A DNA stretch of 64,000 nt from RPQJ01 sp963778185 (GTDB taxonomy: Bacteria > Pseudomonadota > Gammaproteobacteria > Steroidobacterales > Steroidobacteraceae): positions 868,001 to 932,000 of the forward strand of contig CAVZTF010000003.1 in the NCBI GenBank assembly GCA_963778185.1, written 5' to 3'. The notes below the pieces were generated by a model, which did no database searches, was not told the DNA's origin, and saw only the letters and a list, made by a program, of their open reading frames with translations. This document shows, piece by piece, positions 51,392 through 60,555 of the stretch. Every line of letters begins with the position of its first letter. Position 1 is the stretch's first letter. Position numbers and translations under genes: made by a program.

Positions 51392-52237
51392 CAGTTCACT
51401 CCGCGCAGCCTGATCCTCAACCTGCTGCTCGCGTCCGAGGGACGGGGGCAGTCGGCGCGTGAATTGATCACGGGTTGCGCACTCTTCGGCATCCGTGAGA
51501 ACAGCGTGCGGGTGGCCCTGGTGCGGCTCGCAGCCGAGGCACTGGTCGAGCCCGCGAGTCGCGGTGTGTACAGGCTCGGGCCACGCGCAGCCGCATTGGC
51601 GAGTGACGTCGTGACCTGGCGCTCTGCCGAGGAGCGCGTGCGGGAGTGGGGCGGCGGCTGGATCACGGCGCACGTCGGAGCGCTCGGGCGCAGCAATCGC
51701 GTGACCCTGCGGGCTCGCGACCGCGCCCTCGCGATGGTGGGCCTGCGCGAACTCGACCGAGGTCTCTACGTGCGCCCCGACAACCTCGTGGGCGGCGTGA
51801 AAGAGGTGCGCGAGCGGCTGCACAAGCTCGGTCTCGACGAGGCCGCCGCGGTGTTCATCGCCACGGACTTCGACGCCGGGCGCCAGGCACGTGCCTGCAA
51901 CCTGTGGGACGGCACGGCGCTCACCCAGGGATACCGGGATACGCGCCTCGCACTCGAGCACTGGCGCCACCGCGCCGAATCGCTCGACCCCGAGACCGCC
52001 GCGCGCGAAGCCTACGTTCTCGGCAACGAGGCCATCCGGCGCCTGGTTTTCGATCCCCTGCTGCCCTCGCCACTCGTGGACGTGGATGAGCGCCGGGCGC
52101 TCGCGGTGGCGGTGCGGGATCACGATCGAACCGGCCACGCCCTGTGGCGCCGCCTGCGGATCGCGCCGACCACGAGCGTCGCCGCGCCCGCGCCTCCCTT
52201 CGAACCCGAACCGCTCACCTCACCCACGAGGCCATGA
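51389..52237 (+). CDS. PaaX-family transcriptional regulator
   Basis: This 282-residue regulator is of the PaaX type. A winged helix at the N terminus (QSARELITGCALFGIRENSVRVALVRLAAEALVEPASRGVYRL) is followed by the PaaX-like core (SAEERVREWGGGWITAHVGALGRSNR, RELDRGLYVRPDNLVGG). PaaX represses phenylacetate catabolism and responds to a CoA ester. Here the regulated gene is probably the AidB-like dehydrogenase whose ATG overlaps its stop. The start at ATG 51389 lacks a ribosome site. Confidence 0.88.
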   Translation: MQFTPRSLILNLLLASEGRGQSARELITGCALFGIRENSVRVALVRLAAEALVEPASRGVYRLGPRAAALASDVVTWRSAEERVREWGGGWITAHVGALGRSNRVTLRARDRALAMVGLRELDRGLYVRPDNLVGGVKEVRERLHKLGLDEAAAVFIATDFDAGRQARACNLWDGTALTQGYRDTRLALEHWRHRAESLDPETAAREAYVLGNEAIRRLVFDPLLPSPLVDVDERRALAVAVRDHDRTGHALWRRLRIAPTTSVAAPAPPFEPEPLTSPTRP

Positions 52238-53925
52238 CCATGGACATGCCCGCCGCCACCTCCCGCCCGTCCGGGTTCCTGGCCGATACCCATGAAGTCG
52301 TCAACGTCTCCCGCGAGCTGCTGGACTACAACCTCCATGCGGCCGACACGGCGCTGCGCGAGGGCGTGGCGCGCGAGGGCGGCGGGTGGGCAAGCGCGGA
52401 TCTCGCCGTGTTCGGCGAACGCATTGGCCAGGCGGAATACCTCGATCTCGGCAACCAGGCCAACAGGTTCCAGCCGGAGCTCGAGACGCACGATCGCTTC
52501 GGCAACCGCGTGGACCTCGTGAAGTTCCACCCCGCGTATCACGCGCTCATGAGCACGGCGATCGAGAACGGCCTGCACTGCTCGCCGTGGTCCGACCCGA
52601 AGCCGGGCGCCCACGTCGCCCGCGCCGCGAAGTTCTACCTGCACTCGCAGGTCGAGGCCGGCCACGGCTGCCCGGTCACCATGACGTTCGCGGTCGTGCC
52701 CGCGCTGCGCCTGCAGCCTGGCCTCGCCGCTCTGTGGGAACCGAAGATCACGGCGCGCACCTACGACCCGCGCAACGTGCCCGCGGACCAGAAGACCGGC
52801 ATCACCGTGGGCATGGCGATGACCGAGAAACAGGGCGGCTCGGACGTGCGCAGCAACACCACGCGGGCGTTTCCGATCGGCGCCGGCGGCCCCGGCGAGG
52901 CCTACGAGCTGGTCGGGCACAAGTACTTCGTCTCCGCGCCGATGTGCGATGCGTTCCTGGTGCTCGCGCAGGCGCCGGGCGGACTCTCGTGCTTCCTGCT
53001 GCCACGCTGGCGCCCGGACGGCAGCAAGAACCCGCTGCAGGTGCTCAGGCTCAAGAAGAAGATGGGCAACGCCTCGAACGCCTCGAGCGAGACCGAGCTG
53101 CGCGGCGCGCTCGCCTGGATGGTCGGCGAGGAAGGCCGCGGCGTTCGCACCATCATCGAGATGGTCGCGATGACCCGCTTCGACTGCATGATCGGTTCGA
53201 GCGCGGGCCAGCGCATGGCCGTATCGCAGGCCGTGCATCACTGCAGCCTGCGCTCGGTCTTCGGCGCGCGGCTGATCGACCAGCCGCTGATGAGAAACGT
53301 GCTCGCCGACCTCGCGCTCGAGCAGGAAGCTTCCCTCACGCTCACCCTGCGCATGGCCCGTGCGATGGACAACCGTGGCACCGACGCGCACGAGGACCAG
53401 CTCGTGCGGCTCGCCGTGCCCGTGGGCAAGTACTGGATCTGCAAGCGCACCCCGGCCCACGCCTACGAGGCCATGGAGTGCATCGGCGGCAGCGGCGTGA
53501 TGGAAGACTGCATGATGCCGCGGCTCTTCCGTGAGTCGCCCGTGAACGCGATATGGGAAGGCAGCGGCAACGTGCAGTGCCTCGACGTGCTGCGCGCCAT
53601 GCAGAAGAGCCCCGGCTCGGTGGACGCCTGCTTCGCCGAACTCGGCAAGGCACGCGGTGCCGAGGCTGCGCTCGATGCGCACGTGGCGGCGCTCGCGAAG
53701 GACCTGCGCGACCCGGCCGAGGCCGAGTACCGCGCCCGGGACGTGGTCGACCGCATGGCGCTGGCGCTGCAGGCTGCGCTACTCCTGCAGCACGCGCCGA
53801 ATGCGGTGAGCGAGGCCTACTGCCGCTCGCGCCTCGCGCCCGCCGCTCATCACAACTTCGGCGCCCTGCCGCGCGGGGTGGATTGCGGTGCCATAATCGA
53901 GCGAGCCTGGCCCACCTCCAGCTGA
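52234..53925 (+). CDS. AidB-like acyl-CoA dehydrogenase
   Basis: This 563-residue flavoprotein of the AidB branch has an acyl-CoA dehydrogenase core with MTEKQGGSDVRSNTTRA and KYFVSAPMCDAFLVLAQAPGG. The C-terminal segment NAIWEGSGNVQCLDVLRAM holds the conserved Glu. AidB of E. coli is induced by alkylation damage and binds DNA; many homologues are catabolic. The neighbouring PaaX-type gene suggests control by an acyl-CoA. ATG 52234 overlaps the regulator's stop; upstream frame is inside that gene. Confidence 0.9.
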   Translation: MTMDMPAATSRPSGFLADTHEVVNVSRELLDYNLHAADTALREGVAREGGGWASADLAVFGERIGQAEYLDLGNQANRFQPELETHDRFGNRVDLVKFHPAYHALMSTAIENGLHCSPWSDPKPGAHVARAAKFYLHSQVEAGHGCPVTMTFAVVPALRLQPGLAALWEPKITARTYDPRNVPADQKTGITVGMAMTEKQGGSDVRSNTTRAFPIGAGGPGEAYELVGHKYFVSAPMCDAFLVLAQAPGGLSCFLLPRWRPDGSKNPLQVLRLKKKMGNASNASSETELRGALAWMVGEEGRGVRTIIEMVAMTRFDCMIGSSAGQRMAVSQAVHHCSLRSVFGARLIDQPLMRNVLADLALEQEASLTLTLRMARAMDNRGTDAHEDQLVRLAVPVGKYWICKRTPAHAYEAMECIGGSGVMEDCMMPRLFRESPVNAIWEGSGNVQCLDVLRAMQKSPGSVDACFAELGKARGAEAALDAHVAALAKDLRDPAEAEYRARDVVDRMALALQAALLLQHAPNAVSEAYCRSRLAPAAHHNFGALPRGVDCGAIIERAWPTSS

Positions 53926-53961
53926 GCCGCGGTCCCGGCAACGCAGTGGAGTGATCGAGCG

Positions 53962-54486
53962 ATGCCGAAACACACCGACGACCGCCAGCAAGCGCCCTTC
54001 CCCGTCCCGGTGCTCGTTTCGCGCCTGCTGGCACTGCTCGACACCTGCGCACACCTGGCGGAGCAGATTCCGGCGGCAACCCTGCGCCAGCGGCTGCCGG
54101 ACCGGGAGCGCACGCGCCTCGACCTCGCGTACCACGTGTCGCAGGTGGTCGTGGCGTTCCTGGATGCGGCGCTGGGCGGGCGACTCACCCGCGAACACTT
54201 CGAACGCCGGCCACCCGGCCACCTGCAGGCGGCAGCGGACGTGGCACGCCTCACCCGCAGCGTCTCGCAGGCGGTTGCCGTCTGGTGGGGCGCGAATCGC
54301 ACGAGGCTGCCGGACGCGATCGACACGTTCGACGGTCGCGAGCCACTGGACACGACTCTCGCGCGCACGGTTCGGCACGTCGCGCGGCACGCGCGACAGC
54401 TGGAGCGGATCCTGCGTGAGGACGGCATCGAGCCGCGTCCCGGCCTGCCGCCGACGCTGACCGACGATCTCGGCCCCCTGGAATGA
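53962..54486 (+). CDS. small helical protein, possibly DinB/YfiT-like
   Basis: This 174-residue protein is predicted all-helical. His residues in LAYHVSQVVVAFLDAALGG and VRHVARHARQLERILRE are placed as in the DinB/YfiT four-helix-bundle metal-binding family, but the match is loose and I am not sure. The start is ATG 53962. It lies 36 bases after the AidB-like gene and 13 before the beta-propeller gene, so it may share their transcript. Confidence 0.5.
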   Translation: MPKHTDDRQQAPFPVPVLVSRLLALLDTCAHLAEQIPAATLRQRLPDRERTRLDLAYHVSQVVVAFLDAALGGRLTREHFERRPPGHLQAAADVARLTRSVSQAVAVWWGANRTRLPDAIDTFDGREPLDTTLARTVRHVARHARQLERILREDGIEPRPGLPPTLTDDLGPLE

Positions 54487-54499
54487 CGAGGATCACGCC

Positions 54500-55564
54500 G
54501 TGAAAAGCACCCTGGCAGTGCTCGCTATCGCGGTCGCGTTCCTGGCCGGTCACGCCGTATCCGCGGAAACGCTTCTCGTCGTGCGCAAGACCGACAGCGC
54601 ACTCGATTTCGTGGATCCGGGCTCCGGCCTGCGTCTCGCCACGGTCCCGCTCGGACACACCCCGCACGAGATCAGCGTCGCGCCCGACGGAAGGCGTGCG
54701 GTGGTCTCGAACTACGGCACGCGCGAGCAGCCCGGCGCCAGCTTGAGCGTCGTGGACCTCGTGCAGCCGCGCGAGATCCGCCGCATCGATCTGGCGCCGC
54801 ACACGCGTCCCCACGGCGTCGCCTGGTTTGCGCCCGACCGAATTGCCGTGACCACGGAGGGCACCCGCCACCTGCTGGTGGTCGAACCCGACAGTGGCCG
54901 CATCGTCCAGGCCATCCCGACCGGCCAGGACACCTCGCACATGGTCGCGGTGAGCCCCGACGGGAGCCGGGCCTACGTGGCGAACATCACTTCCGGCACC
55001 GTGACGGCGCTCGACCTGCTCGCTGGCCGCAAGCTCGGCGACATCGCGACCGGGCGCGGCCCGGAGGCGATCGCCGTGACCCCGGACGGGCGGGAGATCT
55101 GGGTCGGTGCGCGCGAGGACGGGAACATCGCCGTGGTGAGCGCGGACAGCCTCCAGGTGAACGCGCGGGTACCGCTGGCCGGAATCCCGATCCGCATCGT
55201 CATGAGCCCCGATGGCCGGACGGCGTTCGTCACCTGCGCCGGGTCCAGCGAACTCGTGGCCTTCGAGACCGCGACGCGCAAGGAGCGCGGACGGGTCAGG
55301 ATCGACGTACCCTTGGCCCCGGGCGCGCAACAAAGGCCCTTTGCGCGGATTGCGCCGGGCAGCGTCCTGCCAGTCGGCCTGCTCGTGGCTCCGGATGGGA
55401 GAAGTGTCTACGTAGCGGCCACCATGGGAGATGCGGTACTACGACTCGACGCCGCGAGTATTGCGGTGCAGCAAGTCATCGTCGTCGGGGGCGAACCGGA
55501 CGGGCTCGCGGCCACGGTCGTGCTGCCGCGGGCGCAATGCCACGCCTGCACCCCGGGGCCGTGA
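54500..55564 (+). CDS. exported YVTN-repeat beta-propeller protein
   Basis: This 354-residue protein has a signal peptide (LAVLAIAVAFLAGHAVSA) and about seven YVTN/NHL-like blades: PHEISVAPDGRRAVVSNYGT, MVAVSPDGSRAYVANITSGTV, AIAVTPDGREIWVGAREDGN, RIVMSPDGRTAFVTCAGSSE and LLVAPDGRSVYVAATMGDAV. Such propellers bind partners or substrates in the periplasm; no active-site motif is seen. A short CHAC tail ends the protein. It is directly ahead of the hydrogenase operon, but 152 bases separate them. Confidence 0.85.
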   Translation: MKSTLAVLAIAVAFLAGHAVSAETLLVVRKTDSALDFVDPGSGLRLATVPLGHTPHEISVAPDGRRAVVSNYGTREQPGASLSVVDLVQPREIRRIDLAPHTRPHGVAWFAPDRIAVTTEGTRHLLVVEPDSGRIVQAIPTGQDTSHMVAVSPDGSRAYVANITSGTVTALDLLAGRKLGDIATGRGPEAIAVTPDGREIWVGAREDGNIAVVSADSLQVNARVPLAGIPIRIVMSPDGRTAFVTCAGSSELVAFETATRKERGRVRIDVPLAPGAQQRPFARIAPGSVLPVGLLVAPDGRSVYVAATMGDAVLRLDAASIAVQQVIVVGGEPDGLAATVVLPRAQCHACTPGP

Positions 55565-55716
55565 GGCCTCGACCGGGCCCCGCCGGGTCGCCGGCTAAGT
55601 AATTCTACGATTGATGCTTCGGGCGGTCGGAGTGGACGATCGGGCCTGCGATTTTGCGGGCCGGTCCGTCACGGGCGGGAGGCCGGCACACAGACACAAC
55701 CAAACGGGAGCGCGAC
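55565..55716. other. leader and promoter region of the hydrogenase operon
   Basis: This gap before hyaA carries an AT-richer patch (TAAGTAATTCTACGATTGAT at 55597-55616) that could hold a promoter, but neither a sigma-70 nor a sigma-54 pair fits well. GGGCC and GGCC arms around a TGCGATTTTGCG centre (near 55646-55661) form a weak hairpin. Confidence 0.4.
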
Positions 55717-56817
55717 ATGGGTCGTCAAGAGACTTTCTATGACCTGATCCGCCGCCAGGGCATTTCCCGGCGCAACTTCATGAAATTCTGTTCGCTGAGC
55801 GCCGCATCACTCGGGCTCGCGCCCTCGTTCGCGGGCAAGATTGCCCACGCGATGGAAACCAAGCCGCGCGTGCCGGTGCTGTGGCTGCACGGCCTCGAGT
55901 GCACGTGCTGCACCGAGAGCTTCATCCGCTCGGCGCATCCGCTCGCCAAGGACGTGATCCTGTCGATGGTCTCGCTCGACTACGACGACACGATCATGGC
56001 GGCCGCCGGCCACCAGGCCGAGCAGTGCATCGAGGACATCAAGCGTGACTACAAGGGCCAGTACATCCTGGCGGTCGAAGGCAACCCGCCGCTCGGCGAC
56101 GACGGCGTGTTCTGCATCCCGGGCGGGCGTCCGTTCGTCGAGAAGCTGAAGGAAACCGCCGCCGATGCAGCCGCGGTCATCGCCTGGGGCTCCTGCGCCT
56201 CCTGGGGCTGTGTCCAGGCCGCGAAGCCGAACCCGACCCAGGCCACGCCCATCCACAAGGTCATCACGGACAAGCCGATCATCAAGGTGCCCGGCTGCCC
56301 GCCGATCGCCGAGGTCATGACGGGCGTCATCACCTACTACGTCACCTTCGGCGAGCTGCCCGCGCTCGATCGCCAGGGCCGCCCGCTGATGTTCTACAGC
56401 CAGCGCGTGCACGACAAGTGCTATCGCCGCGGCCACTTCGACGCCGGCCAGTTCGCCGAGAAGTTCGACGACTACGGCTCGCGCGCCGGCTACTGCCTGT
56501 ACAAGGTGGGGTGCCGCGGACCCACGACCTACAACGCCTGCTCGACCACGCGCTGGAACGAAGGCGTGTCGTTCCCGATCGGCTCGGGACACGGCTGCCT
56601 CGGTTGCTCCGAGCCGGACTTCTGGGACAACGGACCCTTCTACGAGCGGCTGGAGACCTTCCCGCAGTTCGGTGCCGAGACGACGGCCGACAAGATCGGC
56701 GGCGCCGCGGCAGCGATCGTGGGCGTCGGCATTGCCGCCCACGCGGGCCTCACGGCCCTGCGACAAGCCAAGGTGAAGCCGAATTCACCGGCCGAAACCG
56801 AAAAGCGCGCCGGTTGA
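55717..56817 (+). CDS. hyaA: O2-tolerant membrane-bound [NiFe]-hydrogenase small subunit
   Basis: This 366-residue electron-transfer subunit has a Tat signal (SRRNFMKFCSLSAASLGL) and a C-terminal membrane helix (IGGAAAAIVGVGIAAHAGLTAL). The proximal cluster has six Cys: 62, 64, 65, 160, 165 and 194. Subtracting 45 gives exactly the E. coli Hyd-1 positions 17, 19, 20, 115, 120 and 149 of the oxygen-tolerant [4Fe-3S] centre. The medial [3Fe-4S] ligands are Cys275, 294 and 297. The distal ligands are His232 and Cys235, 260 and 266. It is a group 1d enzyme by these marks. ATG 55717 follows a GGGAG site. Confidence 0.97.
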   Translation: MGRQETFYDLIRRQGISRRNFMKFCSLSAASLGLAPSFAGKIAHAMETKPRVPVLWLHGLECTCCTESFIRSAHPLAKDVILSMVSLDYDDTIMAAAGHQAEQCIEDIKRDYKGQYILAVEGNPPLGDDGVFCIPGGRPFVEKLKETAADAAAVIAWGSCASWGCVQAAKPNPTQATPIHKVITDKPIIKVPGCPPIAEVMTGVITYYVTFGELPALDRQGRPLMFYSQRVHDKCYRRGHFDAGQFAEKFDDYGSRAGYCLYKVGCRGPTTYNACSTTRWNEGVSFPIGSGHGCLGCSEPDFWDNGPFYERLETFPQFGAETTADKIGGAAAAIVGVGIAAHAGLTALRQAKVKPNSPAETEKRAG

Positions 56818-56836
56818 CCGAGTGGAGAACTGAAAA

Positions 56837-58627
56837 ATGAGCATTGCAACCCCCAACGGCTTTCAGCTCGACAACTCGGGCAAGCGCGTCGTCGTCGACC
56901 CGATCACGCGCATCGAGGGACACCTCCGCATCGAGGTGAACGTCGACGAAAACAACGTCATCCGCAACGCAGTGTCCACGGGCACGATGTGGCGCGGCCT
57001 CGAGGTCATCCTGCGCGGCCGCGACCCGCGCGACGCATGGGCCTTCGTGCAACGCATCTGCGGCGTGTGCACGGGCGTCCACGCGCTCGCCTCGGTGCGC
57101 AGCGTGGAAAACGCCCTCGGAATCCAGATCCCCGAGAACGCCAACACGATCCGCAACATCATGCACCTGACCCTGTACTCGCAGGACCACCTGGTGCACT
57201 TCTACCACCTGCACGCCCTCGACTGGGTGGACGTGGTGAGCGCGCTGTCGGCGGACCCGGCGGCGACCTCGCAGCTCGCACAGTCGATCTCCCCGTGGCC
57301 GATGTCCTCGCCCGGGTATTTCCGCGACCTGCAGAACCGCCTGAAGAAGTTCGTCGAGTCGGGACAGCTCGGCCCCTTCCGCAACGGCTACTGGGGCCAC
57401 CCGGCGTACAAGCTGCCGCCCGAGGCCAACCTCATGGCGGTGGCGCACTACCTCGAGGCGCTCGACTTCCAGAAGGAGATCGTCAAGATCCAGACGATCT
57501 TCGGCGGCCGCAACCCGCATCCGAACTGGCTGGTCGGCGGCGTCCCCTCGCCCATCAACGTGAACGACACGGGCGCGGTCGGCGCGGTGAACATGGAACG
57601 GCTGAACATGGTCGGCTCGATCATCGACCGCACCATCGAGTTCATCGACCAGGTCTACATCCCCGACCTGCTCGCCATCGCCTCGTTCTACAAGGACTGG
57701 GCGAGCATCGGCGGCGGCCTGTCCTCGAAGTACCTGATGTCCTACGGCGACCTGCCGAAGTCGGCCAACGACTACAGCCCGGGCAACCTGATGTTCCCGA
57801 GCGGCGCGATCGTCGACGGCAACCTGAACGAAGTGCTGCCCGTCGATCTCATGAAGGATGACGAGATCCAGGAATTCGTGTCGCACTCCTGGTACAAGTA
57901 CGCCGACGAGGCGGCCGGCCTGCACCCGATCAAGGGCGAGACGGTGCCGAATTTCGACATCGGCGGTGCGAAGGGCACTCGCACCAGGGTCGAGGCGTTC
58001 GATGAGTCCGCCAAGTACTCCTGGGTCAAGGCGCCGCGCTGGAAGGGCCACGCGATGGAGGTGGGCCCGCTGGCCCGCTTCGTCATCGGCTACGTGAAGG
58101 GCCAGGAAGACATCAAGGGCCCGGTGGACGCGGTGCTCGGCCACCTCGGCGTGCCGGTCACGGCGCTGTTCTCGACGCTCGGCCGCACGGCGGCCCGCGG
58201 ACTCGAGTGCCAGTGGGCGGCCCACAAGCTGAAGGAAGAGTTCCAGAAGCTGATCGCCAACATCAAGGCGGGCGACACGGCCACGGCCAACATGGACAAC
58301 TTCGAGCCCAGCACGTGGAAGAAGTCAGCCCAGGGCGTCGGCTTCGTCGAGGCCCCGCGCGGCGCGCTGGCGCACTGGATCGACATCGAGGACAAGAAGA
58401 TCAAGAACTACCAGTGCGTGGTTCCCACGACCTGGAACGCGAGCCCGCGTGACCCGGCCGGCAAGATCGGCGCCTACGAGGCCGCGTTGCTCGACACGCC
58501 GATGCACGACCCGAACCTGCCGCTCGAGATCCTGCGGACGATCCACAGCTTCGACCCGTGCCTGGCGTGCGCGACGCACGTGCTCGACATGGAGGGCAAC
58601 GAGCTCACGAGCGTCAAGGTGCGCTGA
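56837..58627 (+). CDS. hyaB: [NiFe]-hydrogenase large subunit
   Basis: This 596-residue catalytic subunit takes up H2. The Ni-Fe(CN)2CO site is held by Cys75 and Cys78 (RICGVCTG) and Cys575 and Cys578 (DPCLACATH). Glu27 in RIEGH is the usual proton gate. The mature protein should end at His581; the last 15 residues are a maturation extension removed by HyaD after nickel insertion. It starts 19 bases after hyaA with a GGAGAA site, and hyaC follows by 11 bases. Confidence 0.97.
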   Translation: MSIATPNGFQLDNSGKRVVVDPITRIEGHLRIEVNVDENNVIRNAVSTGTMWRGLEVILRGRDPRDAWAFVQRICGVCTGVHALASVRSVENALGIQIPENANTIRNIMHLTLYSQDHLVHFYHLHALDWVDVVSALSADPAATSQLAQSISPWPMSSPGYFRDLQNRLKKFVESGQLGPFRNGYWGHPAYKLPPEANLMAVAHYLEALDFQKEIVKIQTIFGGRNPHPNWLVGGVPSPINVNDTGAVGAVNMERLNMVGSIIDRTIEFIDQVYIPDLLAIASFYKDWASIGGGLSSKYLMSYGDLPKSANDYSPGNLMFPSGAIVDGNLNEVLPVDLMKDDEIQEFVSHSWYKYADEAAGLHPIKGETVPNFDIGGAKGTRTRVEAFDESAKYSWVKAPRWKGHAMEVGPLARFVIGYVKGQEDIKGPVDAVLGHLGVPVTALFSTLGRTAARGLECQWAAHKLKEEFQKLIANIKAGDTATANMDNFEPSTWKKSAQGVGFVEAPRGALAHWIDIEDKKIKNYQCVVPTTWNASPRDPAGKIGAYEAALLDTPMHDPNLPLEILRTIHSFDPCLACATHVLDMEGNELTSVKVR

Positions 58628-58638
58628 GGAGGGATGCC

Positions 58639-59382
58639 ATGAGCGAGAAATATCTCTCTTCGACGCCGCCCGAGGCGCGCGTACGGGCAGGGCACTTCGG
58701 CGAGGCGATCATGCCGCCTGCCGGGGTGCAGCCCGGCCCCGTGTACGTGTACACGGCGGGCATCCGCATCTGGCACTGGGTCACCATGCTGTGCATCATC
58801 GTGCTGTGCGTCACGGGGTTCTTCATCGGGTCACCACTCCCGAGCGTTGGCGGCGAGGCCTACGACGCGTACCTGTTCGGCTGGATCCGCTTCGCGCACT
58901 TCGCGGCGGGCATGATCCTGGGCGTGGCGTTCCTGCTGCGCCTGTATGCCTTCGTGGTCGGCGGCCATCACGCGCGGCAGATCTTCTACATCCCGTTCTG
59001 GAGCATCGGGTGGTGGAAGGAGGTCTTCGCCGAGGTGGCCTGGTACCTGTTCATCGGCAAGCCCAAGGAGTACATCGGCCACAACCCGCTCGCGCAGTTC
59101 GCGATGTTCACGATGTTCATGCTGCCGCTGATCGTGCTCCTGCTCACGGGCTTCGCCCTGTATGCCGAGGGCGCCGGGACGCAGACCTTGTGGTACAGCT
59201 TGTTCGGCTGGGTGTTCTCCGTGCTCGGCGATTCGATGACCGTGCACACGTGGCATCACGTGGCGATGTGGGTCGTCATCATCTTCTCGATGGTGCACAT
59301 GTACATGGCCATCCGCGAGGACATGACGCACCGCCAGACCGCCGTCAGTGCGATGGTGAGCGGCTGGAGGTTCTTCCGCTGA
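58639..59382 (+). CDS. hyaC: hydrogenase cytochrome b subunit
   Basis: This 247-residue cytochrome b has four membrane helices: TMLCIIVLCVTGFFIG, FAHFAAGMILGVAFLLRLYAFVV, FAMFTMFMLPLIVLLLTGFALYA and HVAMWVVIIFSMVHMYMAI. His residues in GIRIWHWVT, RFAHFAAG, VHTWHHVAMW and MVHMYMA fit haem b ligands. It takes electrons from HyaA to quinone and anchors the enzyme to the membrane. ATG 58639 has a strong GAGGAGGG site. A hairpin separates it from hyaD. Confidence 0.95.
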   Translation: MSEKYLSSTPPEARVRAGHFGEAIMPPAGVQPGPVYVYTAGIRIWHWVTMLCIIVLCVTGFFIGSPLPSVGGEAYDAYLFGWIRFAHFAAGMILGVAFLLRLYAFVVGGHHARQIFYIPFWSIGWWKEVFAEVAWYLFIGKPKEYIGHNPLAQFAMFTMFMLPLIVLLLTGFALYAEGAGTQTLWYSLFGWVFSVLGDSMTVHTWHHVAMWVVIIFSMVHMYMAIREDMTHRQTAVSAMVSGWRFFR

Positions 59383-59415
59383 CGGGCGCCTGCGCCTGAC
59401 CTGAGGGAAGAGCCG

Positions 59416-59465
59416 ACGGGACAGCGGGACGAGGGGCCGACCGCCCCGGACTCCCACTGTCCCGT
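59416..59465 (+). promoter_or_regulatory. stem-loop between hyaC and hyaD
   Basis: ACGGGACAG (59416-59424) pairs perfectly with CTGTCCCGT (59457-59465), enclosing a GC-rich loop that can itself fold. TATTTTC and the hyaD ribosome site follow directly. It could be an attenuator, a processing or stabilising structure that separates the abundant structural proteins from the maturation genes. Confidence 0.45.
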
Positions 59466-59482
59466 GCTATTTTCGGAGGATC

Positions 59483-60157
59483 ATGAACGCACCAGAACAG
59501 GCGCCAGGGCGGCGCATCGTCGTGCTCGGCGTCGGCAACCTGCTGTGGGCCGACGAAGGCTTCGGCGTGCGCTGCGTCGAGGCGCTCGCCTCCGGCTGGG
59601 AACTGCCGCCTGACGTCGAGGTGATGGACGGCGGCACGCTCGGCCTCGCCCTCGTGCCGGAGCTCGTCGACGCCACGCACGTGCTGCTGTTCGATGCGGT
59701 GGCCCACCGCGGCGAGCCCGGGACGCTCATCGTCGCGCGGGACGACGAGATTCCAGCGCTGATGGGTGGCGACAAGATGAGCCTGCACCAGGTGGGCATG
59801 AACGACATCCTCGCGAGCCTGGATCTGCTCGGCCACAAGCCCGGCCACTTCACGGTCGTGGGCATCAAGCCGGTGCAGCTCGCGGACTATGGCGGCAGCC
59901 TCACCGAGCAGGTGCGGGCGAAGATGCCCGCTGCACTGCAGCTGGGCATCGAGGAGCTGCGCCGCTGGGGTGTGGATGTCCGTGCTCGCGCGGGCGGTCC
60001 CGTACGGGACGTTGTCATCGGCGCCGTCCAGCAGGAAGTCTACGAGTCCGGGCGACCGGCGGCTGAGGTCGCCTGCCGGGTGGGCGACGAGCGCTTCCTC
60101 GCGATCCGGGCCGCGAGCGAGCGAGCACGCGAGCAGGACGAAGGGGACCCGCAATGA
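59483..60157 (+). CDS. hyaD: hydrogenase maturation endopeptidase
   Basis: This 224-residue protease cleaves the C-terminal extension of HyaB after nickel is in place. The family signature GVGNLLWADEGFGVRC opens the protein. The three nickel-sensing ligands are visible: Glu in WADEGFG, Asp in LLFDAV and His in LHQVGMNDIL. The start follows a CGGAGGA site. The stop overlaps hyaE (ATGA). Confidence 0.95.
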   Translation: MNAPEQAPGRRIVVLGVGNLLWADEGFGVRCVEALASGWELPPDVEVMDGGTLGLALVPELVDATHVLLFDAVAHRGEPGTLIVARDDEIPALMGGDKMSLHQVGMNDILASLDLLGHKPGHFTVVGIKPVQLADYGGSLTEQVRAKMPAALQLGIEELRRWGVDVRARAGGPVRDVVIGAVQQEVYESGRPAAEVACRVGDERFLAIRAASERAREQDEGDPQ

Positions 60158-60555
60158 ACGACGTGCTCGAGACGCTGGCCACGCATCCGTCCTGCGACGT
60201 GCTGCGCAAGGCGGACATCGACGATTTCCTGTCGCGAAATCCGCGCGCCCTGCTGTTCTTCACCGGCGACGTCACCACCCGTCCCGAGGGACTCGACGTG
60301 GCCGTCGTGGTGCGCGAGCTGGCCACCGGGTACCAGGGCCGCCTGCGGGTCGGCCTCGTCGATCGCCGTGACGAGCCCGCGCTGCTGGCACGGTTCGGCG
60401 TCGTCGTGACGCCTGCCGTCGTCTACATGCGCGACGGCCAGCCGGCCGAACTGGTGGCGCGCATGCGCGACTGGCCGGTGTTCGCGCAGGCCGCCGACCG
60501 GTTGCTGGCCCCGGCCGACGCATCCGCCGACTCCGGTATTGGAGGAAACGCATGA
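60154..60555 (+). CDS. hyaE: hydrogenase maturation chaperone HyaE (HoxO/HupG)
   Basis: This 133-residue thioredoxin-fold protein lacks a CxxC active site (ALLFFTGDVTTRPEG takes that place). It is the HyaE family chaperone that binds the small subunit's Tat signal and delays export until assembly. VGLVDRRDEPALLARFGVVVTPAVVYMRDGQ is the typical core. Both ends overlap neighbours by 4 bases, so D-E-F are translated together. Confidence 0.92.
   Translation: MNDVLETLATHPSCDVLRKADIDDFLSRNPRALLFFTGDVTTRPEGLDVAVVVRELATGYQGRLRVGLVDRRDEPALLARFGVVVTPAVVYMRDGQPAELVARMRDWPVFAQAADRLLAPADASADSGIGGNA

Noticed and set aside
55600..55716. Sigma-54 promoter before the hydrogenase genes
   Set aside because: I looked for TGGCAC-N5-TTGC-like spacing and found none that fits.
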